A DNA stretch of 64,000 nt from Paragyromitra xinjiangensis (lineage: Eukaryota > Ascomycota > Pezizomycetes > Pezizales > Discinaceae). Position numbers and translations under genes: made by a program. Shown in pieces: positions 23,973 through 36,791 of this stretch. Position 1 is the stretch's first letter. Each line of letters starts with the position of its first letter. The notes under the pieces are model-generated. The model was given only the letters and a program-made list of their open reading frames with translations. It ran no database searches and was not told where the DNA came from. Location: assembly GCA_038503065.1 (NCBI GenBank), contig JBCAMK010000013.1, positions 434,001-498,000 on the forward strand, written 5' to 3'.

Positions 23973-26900
23973 ATGCCGACAGCTACGGAAGTGCCCGTTT
24001 TCGCACAGTCTCAACAGCAGCGGGATTCTCAATCATCGCAACAACAATCACAGCAATCACAGCAACAACAGGCGCAGCCCCCGCCGCAAGTAATCTATAA
24101 TCGTGGGTTTAATATATAAGTCTCACTAGCCTTAAATCTCATCTCGGAGGTGTGCTGACAGCTTTGCACTGGTCATCAGAGGGTTGGGTTAGATATCGAT
24201 TTTGCCAACAAGAGTCTGAAGGTATGAAATTTCTCTCGCCGAACTGATGTGGGGGTGGCTTTGTTAAGTGTACGCGTGAATAGGGGTGGACAGAGATTAC
24301 AGTTAATCCAACCGATGCTACCCTGAGGCAGCTCCGGTTGAATTGCAGACAATGCAGTACGTATAATATCAGCCATCCGAAATCTTTGAAGATGGTTGGC
24401 TAATATTTCTGGGGGGAAATGGTAGAAATAACCAAATGTCTTGTCAATGGAAAGTCGCCATCCGTTACGTATACTGAACCATACAGCGGTTTCAAAATAC
24501 ACCCTACAGCCACTGTGCATCAATACCATCAACTGACGAAAAAGTTGGACGGAGCTTTCAGCGATCCTCCGGAACATGAACTGATCATTAATTTGCCTCC
24601 GAAAGTGAAGATAGAACCGGCAGTAAGTGTTTCCCTGGCCCTGCTGGCAAGATGTTATTTTTATTTTTTATTTTTAAAAAGAAGGTGTTCATGATTTATT
24701 TACGAGATTGAACGGAATGAAGGACCCTTTTGGTATTGCTGCACAAAATATGCTTGCTGCACGGAGCAATGCATCATTCAAACGGGAGTCTCCGGATGTT
24801 GTCGCTGGTGCCATGACTCCAGCTCTCACCCGAGCAGATACCCTGGCATCTTTATCATTCAGCCCTCTTAGGGTTAGGATCGAATACATCATCGAACATG
24901 TCCGTGACGGATTCGCGTTTGTTGGTTGTGATGCTGGGGATATGCGGTATCCTCATGCTTACACTACTCATGCTCCCCTACCCGGAGCAGCGTGTTGTCT
25001 CTTCCCTACTCTTGATGGAATTCATGAGAGGTGGACGTGGGAAATTGAGGTGACTGTTCCAAAAACTGTCGGCGACATCGAGAAAACCTCCTCGCCTCCG
25101 CCCCACGCCAATGGGGGCGAAACAGCAACAAATGGGGTTAACGATGTTCCCGGTACTCACGGGTCTTCGGACGAGCTGGAGGATATGCAAACGGATGAAG
25201 ATAGTGATCTTGACATTACAGTCGTTTGCAGCGGGAATTATAAGGATGAGGTTCGTTGAAGGTCTGCTTACCTTTAGTGTGTGTGTATTGACTTCAAGCA
25301 GGAGGTACACCCCACCGAACCTTGGAAGAAGATCCTCAAATTTGAGCAGCCTCAGGCCGTGGCGCCGCAGCATATTTCGATCGCAGCTGGGCCTTTTGAA
25401 CAAGTTAACCTCTCGGAATATCGGGATGTTGAAACTGAAGAGGCTATGGGCACTCTGAGTGTAGATGTGTTGGGATATTGCCTCCCCGGGAGAGAGCCAG
25501 ATCTTAGGAATACTTGCATGTTTATTCCCAAGGTAATCTTGGAAGGAAAGACCCGTGCTTCATATCTTTATGGCTAACGTGTATAAGGCTCTTGATTATA
25601 TCTACAAAGAATTTGGACAATATGTCTTCCAGGCATTTAAGGTTTGCTTCGTTGATGATCTTGCGATGGACACAACAGAATCTGCCTCGCTGGTTTTGTG
25701 CAGTAGCCGTCTGCTTTTTCCGGAAACCGTAATTGACCCAATTTGGCCTGTCACACGGAAACTCACATATGCATTGGCAGCTCAGTGGGCTGGTGTGCAC
25801 ATCGTCCCAAAAGATTGGCAAGACATATGGGTTGTAGTTGGGATTGCGTACTGGATGACTGGCTGCTTCCTCAAGACATTAATGGGAAACAATGAATACC
25901 GTTTCAGACTCAAGAAAGATGCCGAAAAGATATGTGAGCTTGACATTGGGCGTGCGTCGCTTTACGCCCAGGGTTTCCAAGTTCCGATCGATCCGGCATG
26001 CCTGCACTTCATCAGGCTCAAGGCTCCTGTGGTGTTGACGATTCTTGAGAAGAGACTGTGGAAAGTTAGCTCCTCAATGGTGCTACATCGTGTAGTCCGG
26101 AAGACTTTCTTGGCGGCAGTGGCAGGTGAGTTGAAGAATGGGTTGATGAGCACTACACACTTTATTCGAGTGTGTGAGAAGAGCAGCCACACGAAATTGG
26201 ATAGCTTCTTCCAGCAGTGGGTGTACGGATCGGGATATCCACGATTTGAGGTTTCGCAGAGATTCAACAAGAAACGAATGATTGTGGAAATGGGAATTCG
26301 TCAAGTTCAGGCGACTGAGACGCCAACTCGACGAGTGACAGCGGATGATTTTATGAAGGATGCTCAGGACCATCTGCGACATATAGTGATGGGGCCTATA
26401 CGTCCTCTTTTCACAGGACCGATGACTATTCGAATTCACGAAGCGGATGGTACACCTTATGAACATGTTGTTGACATCAAGGATGGCTACACGAAGCTTG
26501 ATATCCCTTACAATACGAAATATAAGCGCCTGAAACGTTCCCGACGACAGAAAGAGCGGGCTGCTGCTGGTGCTGGCGTCGATATCAGTATCGATGCACA
26601 AAATGATGATGTTTTGCTCTATTGCCTTGGTGATGTTTTGCAGAGCGAGGAGGAAGTGGATGATTGGAGGTTGGAGGACTGGTCGAAGGAGGATGAAGAT
26701 AAGATGGCCCAGGAGTCCTTCGAGTGGATTCGTATGGATGCCGATTTTGAGTGGATTTGTACCCTCAAGGTTGGCCAACCGGATTATATGTTCCTTTCCC
26801 AGTTACAGCAAGATCGGGATGTTATTGCTCAATATGAGGTATGCTTACGGATATCATGAACGGAGTGCCACGGGACTAAGCAGATTCGTGTAGGCGTTGC

Positions 26901-28599
26901 AACACTTCTCGAACATAAAGGAATCAGGTTTAATATCCTCGATTCTTGTCAGAACACTAATGGATCGTCGATACTACCATGGAATCCGAACGGCGGCTGC
27001 GCTAGCTCTCTCTAAGTGCGCTACAGCCGACTTGGCATGGGTGGGCCAATTCCACCTCATGAAAGCATTTCAAGAGTTTTTCTGTTTCCCCGGATCGTCA
27101 ATACCTCGAAGCAATGATTTCGCCGATTTCACTTCATATTATGTACAGAAAGCTATCCCGACCTCAATGTCGCGGATCCGGAATCTGTCAGGAGCTTGTC
27201 CGACGTCGGCACAAAAATGGTTGTTGGATGTGCTTCGCTATAACGACAATTCAAACAATATCGTAAGTTTGCTAGGTGTTGTGGAGAATAGTATCCAGGG
27301 AGCTAATTTGAAATCAGTTTGATGATTGCTATTATGTGGCGAATCTCATGAAATCACTGGCCAATACCTTAACATTATCAAAACCAGCCGGTGGCGATTA
27401 TAACCACGGATATGAGTTTGAGGATGAGGAGGCCGCAACAACGCAGGAAGCCGCTATTAGGGAAATCGAGAGATATCAACGTATGGACCAGTGGCAACCA
27501 ACTTATCAGAACGTTGTTTCAGAAATCTCATTGGAAATCCGAAAAGACTTGACTTTGTCTGGGGTAAAAAATGCAAAGATGGAACTTTTTATGTCTTACA
27601 CCAGAGAAGGCACGCTGGATACCCTCCGAGCAAAAGCGTTTGATTGCATGATCGATCTTAGTGCTCTCCGAAATCCCGCCCTGATGGAATACATATGTAG
27701 GGTTATTGGCACCGACCCTTCGGCCTACATCCGCAAGCGTGTTTGTGATGCATTTTCAAAGGGGCTAGGCATGATAGCTGTTGGCGATGATAAATCAAAG
27801 GAAAAGAACGGCCCGGATGAAAATTTTGGAGAGATGATGATCATTGAAGACGGTGGCGACTCTTCGAATTCGCGCAAGGATGAGCTAGCTCGGGAAACTA
27901 TTGCTGGTGCAATCACATCCTTGAAGAAAGAAATTTCTAGTGACTCGGTCCTAAAGGAAGGTATCTGGAAAGCTGTAACGTCTGTAACCCCATCCCATCC
28001 GGTTTCTTCTCCCCACCTTATGCCGTATTCTGACCTTTCTTCCTTTTCTCCAGGTCCCAGGAGATCGGATTGATCGAAATCCGGACTTTGTTAGACATTT
28101 GCAAGCTCCTTTATGAAACCAAAGATTCGCTAGTTGTGGTGATGAGGCGCCCGCGTCATCTTAGGTGTGAGCATGTTGGAAAGGTTCGTCTGATTATCTT
28201 TGTTTATGCTTCACATTTTTTGTTAACATACTTTATTAGGGTTTGTTGAAATTCAAATGGACCTTTGATGTCCAGCCAAAGCCTTTACCACCACCTGCAC
28301 GGCCACCACCACTAAAGCTTATCACCACACCGAAACCAAGGACTAATGGGACTACCGGGGGGAGAAAGATTAAGGAGCCAAAACACCATGCCGATAGGAC
28401 ACCTTCAGTCGCTAAGTCCACTCCGAAATCTACTCCAAAACCTGTTTCGAAAGCATCAGCCACTCCTAGACCATCAGTTCCTTCAAAACAATCACCCTCA
28501 GCTAATTCAACTCCTCGATCAACCCACAGTAAACCGCCCAAAATTGTACTAAAGTTGAAGAATCCACTCTCACAAAATGGAACACCACGGTCTTCTTGA
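23973..28599 (+). CDS. TAF2: Transcription initiation factor TFIID subunit 2 (TAF2/TSM1)
   Basis: Large TFIID subunit built on an inactive M1-aminopeptidase fold; contacts Initiator DNA. Exons 23973-24089, 24180-24221, 24284-24356, 24426-24622, 24723-25250, 25302-25532, 25588-26838, 26894-27262, 27318-27979, 28054-28183, 28240-28599, 1,319 residues. The N-terminus is Gln/Ser-rich. GWTEITVNPTD and RLNCRQC mark the first beta domain; GDMRYPHAYTTH and PGAACCLFPTLD the conserved core. In the peptidase-like domain the zinc motif is lost (the HExxH position reads within LTYALAAQWAGVHIVP), as expected for TAF2. KLDSFFQQWVYGSGYPRF and the HEAT-like second half follow. The C-terminus is Pro/Lys-rich. 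Uncertain junctions: 24622/24723 (GTAAGT donor kept for phase) and 27979/28054 (a nearby alternative differs by one residue). Confidence 0.93.
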
Positions 28600-29592
28600 T
28601 GGTACAATTTTTAGTCCCCCCAGCGAGATCCTCCCACTTCTTGAGGAAATTTTTTATTGTTCCTAAATACTGTCCTTGATCCATCTCTCGCACCATATTT
28701 CTCTTTACCGCCTAGTTTTTATTCTATTTTTGGTAAGTCTACGGATTTTTTTTTAAAGTTTTCTTTCTTACAGATATGTATCATTACAGAGGCTTTTTTT
28801 GTATATTTTTTCCTTCATTTTGCTTCTCGTCTGGGCGCGGGTTGTTTACTAGGGGGATGGGGGGTTTTTTTTGTTTCGCAAAGGCATAGCATGAATTGGG
28901 ATCGGCGTTGAATTCTTTATTTCTGTTTGTGTTTGTTTTCTCTCCTACTTATATTTCTTCCGGATGTTTTAAACTGTTCTTTATTATTGTCTTTAAAAAT
29001 GTAGGCCTCGAGTCACTGGCACGATAGTTGTGTTATCGAATTGGTAGAGGAGTATTGTGATACTTCTTGAGTTGGGTGATAGGATTTTTAGGAAGGCAGT
29101 TATGTTTATCTTTTGAAACGTGGGGAGAAAGAAAAGCCGCCAAAAATACTGGGGGACTGGAATTCCCTCGGCCTTTTATTGGGTGATGGTTCGTATATAG
29201 AGGGCTGCCATGATAATAGACTTGAAATTTCACGCTGTAAAGCTCTTCGCATTTCTTTTGGTCGGTGTTGAGCTGGCTCTGTTCCATGAGTTTGATTGCA
29301 CGAGTACCATACGATTTGGTTTGGACTCATTAAATGAATTTTTGGGTGAAAGTGTTGGTCAAAGTTCTCGTCTGAGCAGGGGTGGGTTGGAGGATGCGCA
29401 CAAGGAAAGCTTATCACAGAGCCTCAAAATTATGCGCTAGCCGTTTTAAGGTATAGTGTATTAGATTACGTATTCCATCCCAACGTCACCTCATATTCCA
29501 ACGCGTCTACACTCAACCTTCAAGAGGATTATCCTCAACAATATAAGCTTGAATTACTTAAAAAGGTCGTTATCTCTCTATAAAAGACACAC
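28600..29592. other. Intergenic, T-rich TAF2 3' flank then ESA1 promoter
   Basis: 28,660-28,990 is T-rich on the plus strand, like the SAS4 3' flank. 29,400-29,590 precedes the ESA1 start. No gene seen. Confidence 0.55.
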
Positions 29593-31278
<1,686 letters not shown>

Positions 31279-31755
31279 AATTATATTTTTACTGTTCTTG
31301 TTCTGTTTTTCCTGTACTTTTACTTCGAGCTCTTTTGGTTGTCATGGATATCCTTCTAAATCCATTTTTTCCTTTTTATTGGAGTGGGGTTTCTATTTCT
31401 TAGGATGGGAATGTGGAGTTGGGGTTATTTCTTACATCTTATTCGATATTATTAGTCGCTTAGTGTGTCATGTTGATTTCTTGGTGGCATGGTTCCGTGT
31501 ATCCTTGACTATTGGGATTTAAGCCATCATACACGGCCACCTAACCTTCATTTACTTTTTGAAAGTTGGAAAATATCTAATACTGGGTTTATTTGACCGA
31601 CTTAATGATGAAAATTTTACTGCAGATTCTATTTATCTAAAAATTCCGTTCCCATATGGGTACCCCAAGCGCCTGCTGCAATGAATCGTGCATATAGAAG
31701 TGAACTAAACTCAAACTTAATGAAGGATGGGTCCTGGAAACCCAGCCACTAAGAC
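31279..31755. other. Convergent 3' flanks of ESA1 and the DUF2306 gene
   Basis: T-rich just after ESA1 (31,280-31,560). A hydrophobic chance frame (31130-31522) overlaps the last ESA1 exon in another phase. No gene. Confidence 0.6.
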
Positions 31756-33247
31756 TTATTTTCTGGTAGTTGTCTCTGTCAAAGGCACAGAAACGTAGGG
31801 CACAGAGGTGTAAGCCTCAGTGTCCTCACGTTTCTTAGGAGACCAGTAACCGTCACCCCAGACATCCGTTGTAAGGCCTGCACTCCCGGCTGGAGAAAGG
31901 CCTGCTTTCAACTGCTTTTCATAAGCGACCCCTCTGAGTCTTTCGGACTCTGCAGGAGTTAAGCGGAGCTGTGATGTAAATGTTAATTTATGGTATCAGT
32001 CAGGTTTAATAGAGGGAACCTTACATAGATCTCTACCCCAACCACATGGAGAAACAACGCAATCCATAAGCCGAGACCGAAAGTTAGTTGTAAAGCAGCG
32101 CCGATTTCTTCGGGAAGCGAGTCCTGAGCGTAGCCTGCATGGATGGGAACATAGCTATCACCATTGCTACAACTAGGATATTGCTTGGTAAAGCGGGTAG
32201 GGCTTCCAACAATGAAAGCAACTTGCTCGCAATTCATCAACTAGGATTCAACAGTGTTAATTACAGCTCCAAACGTGTCACTTCAGGAAGTGAGAACCTA
32301 CCCTCCAGTAGGAGTTGATGGCAGTGATAACTTTTGCGCCTATCATCATGACAATACGAAGGGTAATAATGCTAGACATCTATGATATTAATGAAAGAAT
32401 TAGCACTTTTCCTTTCTAGTAACTCAAAGCTTAGGGTTTCTAGAGGGTTATTGACATAACACATTGCTCTTAGCATCCAATTTCGATGTTGATCAATCTG
32501 GAGGCGCTTAATATTATAATACGCCATTGAAGCGGCTGAGAGAGTTATGATTGATAAAAGATAGATTCCTGCTTGTGTATAGAGGTCTCCACCGTATGAT
32601 CGCCGAGCAATCATAAGAGCGCCAGCTGTTGCAACCCATAGAAGAACAAGGATTATATAACCATCAATACGATGGATTATTATGGCTTTCTGTGTAGCAG
32701 TTGCGCATGAGCATCACATTCTCATAATCACGGGAGGGTTGAGCTGGGCGTTAGAAAAGACTCACATAGCGAATCATTGGAACGAACTGGAACACCGAAA
32801 GAATTCCGCATGCTTGAGACTCAGACTTAGCATGATAAACCTAGAAAGCTAGGATAAACAGAGGGCTCATACGTAGAATGGCTCCCAAGTGTATAGTTAT
32901 TCCAGCTATAAGTTACGATTAAAGACTGTTAATCGGGTGTTAACCTTATAATAGGAGTAGCTTTCTGTACTAACCTCTCATAAACCCCTTCCGATACCAA
33001 TACCATTCTCCGGGGGCGGCTTCCTGGGAGAACACCCCACCGATATTCAAATATGACAACCTAGCAAGACAAAAGCCGAGTAAAGCTCCGCCAAAGATGA
33101 CCCCTTCGGTAATGCGTTAATTACTTACCAATATTTTTGGCGTTTTCTAGACTTACATAAGGGAAAATTATAGCTTTTATAGAAGCCGAGGGCTTTATAT
33201 GTTGCTCTATAGCCTCGCAAGAAAGCATTGTCGCCTGATCCGGGCAT
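31756..33247 (-). CDS. Polytopic membrane protein, DUF2306 family
   Basis: Eight exons (33247-33157, 33103-32975, 32905-32873, 32812-32766, 32689-32456, 32379-32302, 32240-32025, 31968-31756) give 346 residues. The frame matches fungal DUF2306 proteins: ITIHLGAIL, ILSVFQFVPMIR, IIIHRIDGYIILVLLW, GALMIARRSYGGDLYTQ, YYNIKRLQIDQHRNWMLRAM, SIITLRIVMM. About six or seven hydrophobic segments are seen, ending with LQLTFGLGLWIALFLHVVGVEIY, then a hydrophilic tail. Conserved histidines in IHLG, HRIDG and QHRNW suggest a cofactor or metal site, as in cytochrome-like membrane proteins; this is inference. Introns are 50-90 nt. Two junctions rest on family conservation: the donor GTCAAT after exon 5 and the short exon 3 (33 nt). 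Convergent with ESA1. Confidence 0.85.
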
Positions 33248-35419
33248 TTCTGTATAGCTAGTAAAGTAAGGGGAATAGCTTGAAAAGAAAATTTAAGTCA
33301 AATTAAAGTTCTGGCGAGAAGTACTGATGTGAGAGTCTTTGAGATGCCTCAACGAAAACGCAATTCTTGTCCTTCTTTTATACCATAATTACGAGAAGGC
33401 GCTGTGGGCTGAGTGGGCGAAAGTGCTAAGACTTCAGCTTGGGAGAATTGAAAACATTCGCTAATTCGGCGGAACATTCCTCCAATACTCTAATATAAGG
33501 TTCAAAGCGCTCGTTAGTATGGTGAAATATTGTTCCGCTATAGAAGGCATTGCTGACGTTGATCATGACCTAAACCAACAACTCCTGTGCTAGGTACTTG
33601 TTGTCCAAGCTTGGCTGCTGACTTGGGAGGATAGCTAACCTATTATGTAGAAACTTCCCCAAAGATTCAAGATAATACCCTGCCTTCTATCTATTAGAAA
33701 GATTCTTTCCCCCTTGCCCCCACTAATTTTGGGTGGAATTTTTTATGTCCCTAGTCTCGTAACGTTCTTTCTTCTGTTTAGCTGATTTTTTATTGGCCTC
33801 GAGGCACAAGAATATCGCATAAAGCAAAGGTTATCGCGTGGCAGTTTCATCACGCATTTAATTCAATATTTTTTCCGGAAGCCCGTCATATCCCTAGGGG
33901 TGACTTTGAAGGTTGAGTTGGCATTGGCACATAAGTTGAGGCCGATCATTGACATTTCAAAACGTTCTGCAACCAAAAGTGGTAATTGCACAAAGCTCCG
34001 ATACCCGAACTCGGCCTGCCGAACTCCGAGGAAGAATTTTAACTATTATGCAGGATCTAGATTCTCTTTGGGCATGTACGTCTGACTATGCCGAGCCTTA
34101 CAAATGTGGGCCCCAATGCTGACAATTCAAGGGGCCCTAACTTCGCCTTACTTGGCCGAATATTACTCGAGGATCGTACTTGCAAAAATTATCCGAGTCG
34201 GAGCAATTCGGCAGGCTTGTAGTTGGAGGGAGGTATTGGCTACTAGCACCTGACAACTCAAACAAAACTTTTATGGTTCTAGCACTTTTTGTAGGCTAAT
34301 ATGAAACTTGACTTATGTTGTGTTAAATTATGGAGTTCAGTATATACAAACTGATTTATAGGTGACTAAGCCTGATGGTGAGCCGTACTATATGAGGATC
34401 TTATTTAGTCTACCTCTCTTGCAGCTACCGAGTGGGCTACGAGAAATAGATGGGAATGGAGGTTAGGGTTATCAATGTTTACTTACTTTCTTTCCTGGCC
34501 ATCGCAGCAGCCATCATAGCAGCTATCATTGTGTTACGATACTTGCAATACTATGATTCTTGGTAATAATATTACGACTATTATAGATCTGTAACTTCAC
34601 TTTTCATTATCTTCCTCTACACGATCTATTTATCTCTGCCTTACAGCTGTTCCATGTTCTACGATTAGACTCGCTCATTTGTTCCCACTAAAGATATTCG
34701 TTGGGCCGTGTGTACTCGTACTCGTGCTCGTAGATATTTCTCTTTATGGACAGTGGTTTCTTCTCCTCCTGCTAAGTTTTCTTGTCCCAGCTGTACTGAA
34801 GATGCTATGTTGGGGTGGCCTTTGTGATCTATTCGTGCTGAGGGGCGATCCAACGTGAAGCACTAGTAGGCTAAAGTGAAACAAGATGATGGTGTCTTCG
34901 TAGCTTGAGGGCTCGAGAACTCCTTTGAGATTTGATACTATAAAATGTGCATCATATCCGAGTGCTTCAAGAAAATTTCGGAACCTGTCGGTTGGTACTC
35001 TATCGCTCGGTTTAGATATTTAAGCGCAAAAGACCGCACACATCAGCTAGATAAGGTTTGTGTTAAGGTAAGATGCGGCAATCAACTCAAGCGTAATGAA
35101 TTCAGCTTCGATCGAGCAATCCAGCTTCAAGTCGTATCTTAAGACTTTAGCGTCATTGTTGACGAATAATTGACTTGGATTTAAGGTGGGACTGTGGACC
35201 GCATGCAAGGGTGTCACCATTTACCATTGGGGTGATCTTAGGAGACCCTGATAGTTTAATATCAAAAATTAAAAGGGGCATTTCATAGTCAGATGCATAC
35301 ATGCATATTTCGGAGATACAGTGTTGCTAATTAAAAAGAAAGAAAAGGTAACCAGAAATACGAATAGCTTCGTGTGCTTCCCCTCCCCTATCTTCCTCCC
35401 ACAGTACCTCTCTTCTCCT
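33248..35419. other. Gene-poor AT-rich island
   Basis: 2.2 kb with only one spliceable or full ORF worth naming (the 38-codon TM frame at 34450). No transposon ends, no tRNA. The right ~100 bp are the 3' flank of CDC26. Confidence 0.45.
34450..34566 (+). CDS. Possible single-span membrane micropeptide (38 residues)
   Basis: ATG at 34450 opens a 38-residue frame ending TAA at 34566. The layout is short N-terminus MGMEVR, a clean ~22-residue hydrophobic helix (YLLSFLAIAAAIIAAIIVL), then RYLQYYDSW. If the GTAATA at 34562 is a donor and CTTACAG (ending 34646) an acceptor, the tail changes to a Cys-containing end with MFYD. This may be chance in a gene-poor island; no homology is recognised. Confidence 0.2.
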   Translation: MGMEVRVINVYLLSFLAIAAAIIAAIIVLRYLQYYDSW

Positions 35420-35626
35420 CTACTGCCTCGATCCACCAACACCCATTCTCTCCTCTCTTGTTTTCTGCCGCATCTTTGGGTCTAGTGAAATGCCTCCCGA
35501 AACCTTCAAGGGGTCTTGGAGATTGGGATTGCCCATCTTTTCAGCATTTTTAGCCTTTTTGAACTCTTCGTAGAGGGCGATATCGTCGGTTGTGAGCTTG
35601 ATAGCTGTTGGCTTGCGGCGGAGCAT
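35420..35626 (-). CDS. CDC26: Anaphase-promoting complex subunit Cdc26
   Basis: Single exon, 68 residues. The start MLRRKPTAIKLTTDDIALYE is the conserved Cdc26/Apc12 N-terminus, which inserts into the TPR groove of Apc6/Cdc16 and stabilises the APC/C ubiquitin ligase; the first Met and Arg pair are the contact residues. The remainder is a short helix and a basic, disordered tail, as usual for this tiny subunit. Divergent from the 98-residue gene, 272 bp apart. Confidence 0.9.
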   Translation of the reverse strand: MLRRKPTAIKLTTDDIALYEEFKKAKNAEKMGNPNLQDPLKVSGGISLDPKMRQKTREERMGVGGSRQ

Positions 35627-35898
35627 TTTTTTTGTTTATTGAGGTTGATTGCCTTGAGGCCTAGAGACGGTTGTACGACTATGCTCTATGTGCTCTGTTG
35701 GTAATGAGTGGTGGTGGAGGCAGGAATGTGGAAAGACGTCTTATGGAGTTGGAATGAGCCCCTTGGGCATGCAAATGGGAGCTGGCAGGAACCAAACAGG
35801 CCAACACCACAACGTACCAGATTGAAAGGTCGTTCTTACCAAGATATGCGATAGAGCACCAACTCCTTTCTTTTCTGTAAACTCCAATCTCGAATAAG
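35627..35898. promoter_or_regulatory. Candidate bidirectional promoter, CDC26 / 98-residue gene
   Basis: Only 272 bp separate the two divergent ATGs, so both must be driven from this segment. No specific factor site is obvious. Confidence 0.4.
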
Positions 35899-36345
35899 AT
35901 GCCGGAACAGCCCAACGATGAAAGGTGAGCAGGAGTGGCGGCTACACTGCAGATGGATGGGGTTGCTCTTAAAGTGTGGGGCTGACGCGAAGCACGCGTT
36001 TCTATAGTTCCTTGACGACCACCCAACGCGAAATCCTCACAGAACTTCAGAAGATTTTGATGACGCTGGACCAAATGTAAAATTTCGACTCCTTTGTTAT
36101 TTTAATAATTCATCTTCTATACCACATATCTCCTCTCTATTAGGAAACGTTCCATTCCGCGGCCCTTAATAACAAAGCTGACTGTTTATGAAAGAAACGA
36201 CTCGCTGCTTAAGACGATATCCCTGACACGTGAGGGAGGGGAGATGCAGCAACGTCAGAAGGAAGCAACGAGCACGGGAGAGGAGGTTTTTGGAAGGGCC
36301 TTGGGAGGCGAAAAGGAGCAAGATGTGGATAATATGGAGGAGTGA
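35899..36345 (+). CDS. Small uncharacterised protein, 98 residues, three exons
   Basis: Exons 35899-35924, 36008-36076, 36144-36345. Introns are 83 nt (GTGAGC donor, branch-like CTGAC, TTTCTATAG acceptor) and 67 nt (GTAAAA donor, CTCTATTAG acceptor). All phases fit and the joined frame is open to TGA at 36345. The product begins MPEQPNDESSLTTTQREILT, then a helix (ILTELQKILMTLDQMK), SIPRPLITKLTVYERNDSLL, a charged Gln/Glu helix, and an acidic end DVDNMEE. It is hydrophilic and mostly helical, without signal or TM, so a small nuclear or cytosolic complex subunit is plausible. I do not recognise a family. None of its exons would stand out alone, so it is easily missed by ORF scans. Confidence 0.6.
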
Positions 36346-36791
36346 ATAGTAGAAAGGGGTTCACTTTATAATCAACTTATGGGGCTTGCCTACAAATTAG
36401 GCTTTAGGTTCGAATGGCAGCAAGGTGGATAGACCAAAACTTTCAGATTTCTACTCTATTATTTATGAAATTTTAGGCAAAAGTTCGCACGTATTCATTT
36501 TGCTGGTGCCCAGAAGGAAGAAATGGGAGAGGATTAGCAGATACTATCAACCGATAAAATACAGGCAATCATCTTGAGAACACCCGGCCTAGAACTAACG
36601 ACAAACCGAATGAAAAAGGTCGAATATGAAAAACAAAACGTAACATGCGCGGGGCAATAAGACTTTTCCTCTTTCCCAATCCGCACTCTAGTAAAGAGAC
36701 AATAGTCTTAAAAGAGAAAAAATCCACACGAAAGAAAATCTGGCTCTATGACTTCAAAAATAAAACAAAAAAAGTAGTAAAGGGAGAAGAA
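36346..36791. other. Convergent 3' flanks
   Basis: Between the 98-residue gene and SEC7. The plus strand at 36,600-36,790 is A-rich, i.e. U-rich on the SEC7 mRNA side. No gene. Confidence 0.6.

Noticed and set aside
34665..34853. 62-codon minus-strand frame in the 33-35 kb island, and sense-strand frames opposite it
   Set aside because: All three phases are open here by chance; no consistent gene model.
36400..36425. GGTTCGAAT, a tRNA T-loop-like motif
   Set aside because: No flanking 5-bp stem, no anticodon arm or acceptor pairing.
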